A stretch of DNA of 8,437 bases from NCBI GenBank assembly GCA_031290725.1, contig JAITMZ010000212.1:1-8437 (forward strand). Reading direction: 5' to 3'. The notes under the pieces were generated by a model. It did no database searches, was not told the DNA's origin, and was given only the letters and a program-made list of their open reading frames with translations. Below, one piece after another: positions 6,028 through 8,437 of this stretch. The position numbers and the translations under genes are program-made. Numbering within the stretch: position 1 is the first letter of the stretch; each line of letters opens with the position of its first letter. Origin of the DNA: Spirochaetaceae bacterium. GTDB taxonomy: Bacteria; Spirochaetota; Spirochaetia; Treponematales; Treponemataceae.

Positions 6028-7113
6028 ATGGCGACGATGGTATTCACCGGCGGCGGGTCCGGCGGGCACATCTATCCCGGACTGGCGGTGGCGCAGGAAC
6101 TGCGGCGCCTGATGCCCGGCGTTCGCATTGTGTGGATTGGCTCCCGGGTGCCGCTGGACCGGACCATCGTGGATGCCGGCGGCCTGGCTGACCGGTTCTA
6201 CGGGATTCCCACCGGGAAACTGCGCCGCTACTTCTCACTCAAGACCCTGGCGGATGGCTTCCACATCATCGCCGGGTTTTTTGTCGCACTCGCGATCCTG
6301 GTGAGGGAAAAACCGGCGGCGCTTTTTTCCAAGGGCGGCTACGTGAGCGTCCCTCCCTGCTTTGCGGCCCGGCTTTTGGACATTCCGGTTTTCGCCCACG
6401 AGTGCGATTTTTCGCCGGGCTTGGCCACCCGCCTTACCGCCCGGCTGGCTGCCCGCATCTTCGTGTCCTACGCCGAGACTGCCCGTTTTTTTCCCCCGGC
6501 GATTCGGAAACGGCTCATCGTGAGCGGTAATCCGGTGCGTCCGGCGATATATCACGGACGGGCCGAAGCGGGACGCGCGTTTTTGGGTATTCCGGAGCGG
6601 ACCGGCAAGCCGGTTTTGCTGGTGCTGGGGGGCAGCCTGGGGGCGCGGGAGATAAACCAAACCGTGGAGGCCAACCTGGGGTGGCTCTGTGGACGCTTTA
6701 TCGTGGCGCATCAAACCGGCGCCAATCCAGTGCCCGGGCCGGCGGATGCTGTCGATTATCACCGCTACGAGTTTTTCCATGCCGAAATGCCCGACGTGCT
6801 GGCTGCGGCGGACGTGGTGCTGTCCCGGGCGGGGGCGTCGGCCCTGTGGGAGGGTGCGGTGTGCGGCAAGGCGATGGTCCTGATGCCGTTGAGCACCGCC
6901 GGTTCCCGGGGCGACCAGATCGAAAACGCAGCGTTCTTTGCGGCAAAAGGCGCAGCGCTGGTGGCGGACGGAAACACCGGTATCCGGGATGCCCTGGAAA
7001 AAATGCTGGATGTGGATGAACGATCCCGCATGGGTGAAGCGGTTCGGCATATTGCCGGTAGCGAGCCCCCAGCCACGGGTATCGCCAAGTCGTTGGCCGG
7101 AGACCTGTCATGA
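6028..7113 (+). CDS. murG: UDP-GlcNAc:undecaprenyl-diphospho-muramoylpentapeptide GlcNAc transferase
   Basis: MurG adds GlcNAc from UDP-GlcNAc to lipid I on the cytoplasmic face of the membrane, making lipid II for peptidoglycan. The 361-residue GT-B protein has the N-terminal glycine-rich loop TGGGSGGHIYPGLAVA (7-22), the acceptor-side segment FSKGGYVSVP (100-109), and AHECDFSPGLATR (123-135) where most bacteria have HEQN. The C-terminal donor domain has LVLGGSLGAREIN (198-210), VVLSRAGASALWE (263-275) and GDQIENA (295-301). The ATG at 6028 lies 13 bp after the xdhA stop with only a weak purine stretch (GGGACGA). The ATG at 6037 would trim three residues. It overlaps cvpA by four bases, so the two are translationally coupled. 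The family-2 hairpin element sits immediately upstream and could reduce readthrough. Confidence 0.95.
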   Translation: MATMVFTGGGSGGHIYPGLAVAQELRRLMPGVRIVWIGSRVPLDRTIVDAGGLADRFYGIPTGKLRRYFSLKTLADGFHIIAGFFVALAILVREKPAALFSKGGYVSVPPCFAARLLDIPVFAHECDFSPGLATRLTARLAARIFVSYAETARFFPPAIRKRLIVSGNPVRPAIYHGRAEAGRAFLGIPERTGKPVLLVLGGSLGAREINQTVEANLGWLCGRFIVAHQTGANPVPGPADAVDYHRYEFFHAEMPDVLAAADVVLSRAGASALWEGAVCGKAMVLMPLSTAGSRGDQIENAAFFAAKGAALVADGNTGIRDALEKMLDVDERSRMGEAVRHIAGSEPPATGIAKSLAGDLS

Positions 7114-7601
7114 CCTTCGCACTGGTTGACCTGCCCTTTCTGGTGCTTCTGCTGTATATCTCGCTGAATGCCACCTACACAGGGCTGATTCGGGAGGTCT
7201 TTACCAAGGCGGCCTTCGCCCTGGGGTTGCTGGGGGGGCTGCTTTTTCGCAGTCAAGTGACCAGTTATCTGGAATCAGCGGTAAAAAGTCCCTTTGCCCG
7301 GCAGATTCTGGCGTTTTTGCTGGTCTTCATTGGCATCTATCTGGTGGTGCGCATCATTCAGCACTTTGTATCCCGGCTTTTTGAGAACGACATCATGTCC
7401 GGCCTGAATCGCGCCCTGGGGTTCTTTTTCGGCATTGCCGAATCTCTGGCGGTGATCGCGGCCATCCTGGTGCTGCTTTACGCCCAGCCCTGGTTCGATA
7501 CGGACAAGGTGCTGGGGCTGGATCACAGTTTTTTTGTCCGCATTGTGGGGGGACTTGCCCGAGACTGGGCGGAATCGGCCCGAAGGATGATCGCGGCGTG
7601 A
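7110..7601 (+). CDS. CvpA family integral membrane protein
   Basis: This 163-residue protein fits the CvpA/colicin V production family, inner-membrane proteins linked to colicin V export and envelope stress tolerance; their molecular activity is not settled. It has four hydrophobic segments at about 5-24, 31-48, 64-86 and 103-124. The early acidic residue followed by a G-L-I-R-E turn (TYTGLIREVFTK, 23-34) is typical of the family. Its ATG overlaps the murG stop as ATGA, with GGAG (7099-7102) seven bases upstream, so translational coupling is likely. It is the last gene of the rplY-xdhA-murG-cvpA run. A small inverted repeat, GTGAA/TTCAC (7598-7611), spans the stop codon but has no T tract. 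Residues after about 140 form an amphipathic cytoplasmic tail. Confidence 0.85.
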   Translation: MTFALVDLPFLVLLLYISLNATYTGLIREVFTKAAFALGLLGGLLFRSQVTSYLESAVKSPFARQILAFLLVFIGIYLVVRIIQHFVSRLFENDIMSGLNRALGFFFGIAESLAVIAAILVLLYAQPWFDTDKVLGLDHSFFVRIVGGLARDWAESARRMIAA

Positions 7602-7631
7602 AAAAATTCACTCTGGAACGTCCAAAAGTGC

Positions 7632-7660
7632 TTGACCAAACAAAAAACTTTTGATATATT
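7632..7660 (+). promoter_or_regulatory. predicted sigma-70 promoter for tRNA-His
   Basis: TTGACC (7632-7637) and TATATT (7655-7660) are separated by 17 bp of AT-rich sequence. The expected start is about A7665-A7667, at the left edge of the family-2 repeat. The only gene downstream on this strand is tRNA-His, so the primary transcript would carry the repeat as a leader of about 118 bases. Confidence 0.7.
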
Positions 7661-7664
7661 GAAC

Positions 7665-7782
7665 ATATGGGCACTTCTAAAAACTGAAGTTTTTAGAAGT
7701 GTTCCGATTCAAACTGCATTTGCGATATGCAAATGCGAAGCACATCTGAAAACCCAACCGGGGTTTTTAGATGTGCCCATAT
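7665..7782 (+). repeat. three-hairpin repeat with inverted ends, family 2, copy D
   Basis: The ends are inverted repeats: ATATGGGCACTTCTAAAAAC (7665-7684) matches the complement of the right end (7763-7782) at 19 of 20 positions. Inside are three hairpins. CACTTCTAAAAAC pairs with GTTTTTAGAAGTG around TGAA (13 bp). GCATTTGC pairs with GCAAATGC around GATAT (8 bp). GCACATCTGAAAACCC pairs with the stretch ending in TAGATGTGC (about 16 bp with one wobble). No transposase or convincing target-site duplication is present. It resembles a non-autonomous palindromic element (MITE or REP-like). It fills the space between the tRNA-His promoter and tRNA. Confidence 0.85.
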
Positions 7783-7784
7783 AT

Positions 7785-7860
7785 GGTACTCGTAGCTCAA
7801 TGGTAGAGTCCAAGATTGTGGATCTTGATGTTGCGGGTTCGAATCCCGTCGAGTACCCCA
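7785..7860 (+). tRNA. tRNA-His (anticodon GTG)
   Basis: The cloverleaf is complete. The acceptor stem GTACTCG/CGAGTAC carries the histidine-specific extra G(-1) at 7785, opposite discriminator C73 (7857). The D arm is GCTC-AATGGTA-GAGT. The anticodon stem CAAGA/TCTTG encloses TTGTGGA with anticodon GTG. The T arm is GCGGG-TTCGAAT-CCCGT. CCA is encoded (7858-7860), unlike the tRNA-Gln in this window. It is expressed from the promoter at 7632-7660 through the family-2 repeat and converges with ptsI. Confidence 0.97.
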
Positions 7861-7875
7861 AGAAACCCGCCGACA

Positions 7876-7917
7876 TCCCAGAAAGCGCCTCCGTGGGACG
7901 CCCTCTTCATTATTTTT
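7876..7917 (+). terminator. weak candidate terminator after tRNA-His
   Basis: TCCCA (7876-7880) and TGGGA (7894-7898) can form a 5-bp stem with a 13-base loop. A T-rich stretch (ATTATTTTT, 7909-7917) starts ten bases further on. The short stem and gap make this tentative. The rest of the 152-bp space up to ptsI holds only a short direct repeat, ACAGAG, at 7919-7924 and 7927-7932. Confidence 0.25.
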
Positions 7918-8012
7918 CACAGAGACACAGAGGCGAAAGAGAATATCTACCCCCCGCCCGCCTACCCAGACCACCGTTCAACGCTTACAGGAGACGCGGA
8001 ATTCCAAGCGCG

Positions 8013-8437
8013 TCAGCGGGTACCGTGTACCCCCGCGAGCATTTCCCGGGCGAAGCTTTCCATCCCCGCCATGGTACACTCGGCGAACATCCCCTTGATG
8101 CCCGTGATCCGCCGGGGAGACACGCTCAAAGATCGCACCCCCATACCCGCCAGAAGGCGCGCCCCGTCGGCGCTGCCGGCCATCTCGCCGCACACCGACA
8201 CCGGAATACCCTGTTTCTGAGCGCTGAGAATGGTCATGTGGATCAGCTTGAGCACTCCAGGGTGAAATTCACTAAAAAAGGGTGCCACCACGGGATTTTC
8301 CCGGTCGACGGCCAGGGTATATTGGGTTAAATCGTTGGTGCCTAGGGAAAAAAACGCGCTGTTTTTTGCAAAAGTCCCCGCAGTGAGCGCCGTTGCCGGG
8401 GTCTCCACCATGATCCCCAAGGGGACATCCGCCTTGT
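8013..8437 (-). CDS. ptsI: phosphoenolpyruvate-protein phosphotransferase, enzyme I (C-terminal part)
   Basis: Enzyme I starts the PTS phosphorelay by autophosphorylating with PEP and passing phosphate to HPr for sugar uptake; it is cytosolic and dimeric. Only the last 140 residues are present; the gene continues beyond the window edge. They match the C-terminal PEP-binding barrel: DVPLGIMVETP, then FFSLGTNDLTQYTLAVDRENP and VSVCGEMAGSADGA. The Cys of CGEMAG is the catalytic proton donor of the family. The protein ends at VHGTR, about the usual place. It faces tRNA-His convergently across 152 bp, and no clear terminator is visible for it on the minus strand. The first ATG inside the fragment is not a start; the frame is open to the edge with conserved sequence. 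Confidence 0.95.
   Translation of the reverse strand, partial: KADVPLGIMVETPATALTAGTFAKNSAFFSLGTNDLTQYTLAVDRENPVVAPFFSEFHPGVLKLIHMTILSAQKQGIPVSVCGEMAGSADGARLLAGMGVRSLSVSPRRITGIKGMFAECTMAGMESFAREMLAGVHGTR

Noticed and set aside
7665..7782. Repeat D as an insertion sequence or CRISPR unit
   Set aside because: It has no transposase, no regularly spaced repeats and spacers, and no clear target-site duplication; it is better described as a palindromic non-coding element.
7919..7933. Short direct repeat ACAGAG-AC-ACAGAG as a CRISPR or iteron remnant
   Set aside because: There are only two six-base units with a two-base gap; that is too short and too few to support an array or an origin.
7693..7974. 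Open frame of 93 codons on the minus strand over tRNA-His and repeat D
   Set aside because: Its middle is the antisense translation of a tRNA gene and its end is the repeat; it is a typical false protein.
7632..8330. Open frame of 232 codons on the plus strand across repeat D, tRNA-His and ptsI antisense
   Set aside because: It runs through the repeat and the tRNA (giving the familiar spurious tRNA peptide) and then opposite ptsI; it is a shadow frame.

Overview
The window reads as housekeeping chromosome from a moderately GC-rich bacterium, most likely a spirochaete of the Treponema type. This rests on protein character: an enlarged Prs of about 400 residues, SpoVG in a Gram-negative-type gene set, a Ctc-type L25, and a MurG with HECDFSPGLATR where most bacteria have HEQN. 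The lineage is inferred from family resemblance, not proven.

Layout. Positions 18-1223 (minus) hold prs, encoding ribose-phosphate pyrophosphokinase. A compact divergent promoter region (1224-1312) separates it from ispE (plus, 1313-2209). Both promoters have 17-bp spacers and place the predicted transcription start on the start codon, so both mRNAs may be leaderless. Then come spoVG (2403-2732), a tRNA-Gln with an odd T arm (2889-2961), and a tight plus-strand cluster: rplY/ctc (3025-3585), xdhA (3594-6014), murG (6028-7113) and cvpA (7110-7601). A promoter at 7632-7660 leads into tRNA-His (7785-7860). The end of ptsI lies convergently on the minus strand (8013 to the window edge).

Two families of structured intergenic repeats are the most unusual content. 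Family 1 is about 80 bp, with copies after ispE (2212-2292) and after spoVG (2762-2842). The copies share stems that are kept by compensating or wobble changes. Family 2 is about 115-120 bp with inverted ends and three consecutive hairpins. One copy (7665-7782) sits exactly between the tRNA-His promoter and the tRNA. The other (about 5895-6008) lies over the 3' end of xdhA, where it encodes a foreign-looking C-terminal tail of about 38 residues plus the stop codon, and runs to within 20 bp of murG.

The genes mostly serve core functions: PRPP synthesis, the MEP isoprenoid pathway, ribosome assembly or stress, lipid II synthesis, sugar uptake phosphorelay and tRNA supply. The exception is xdhA, a molybdenum hydroxylase large subunit. 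It lacks neighbouring FAD and iron-sulfur subunit genes and looks like an insertion into an rplY-murG-cvpA cluster.
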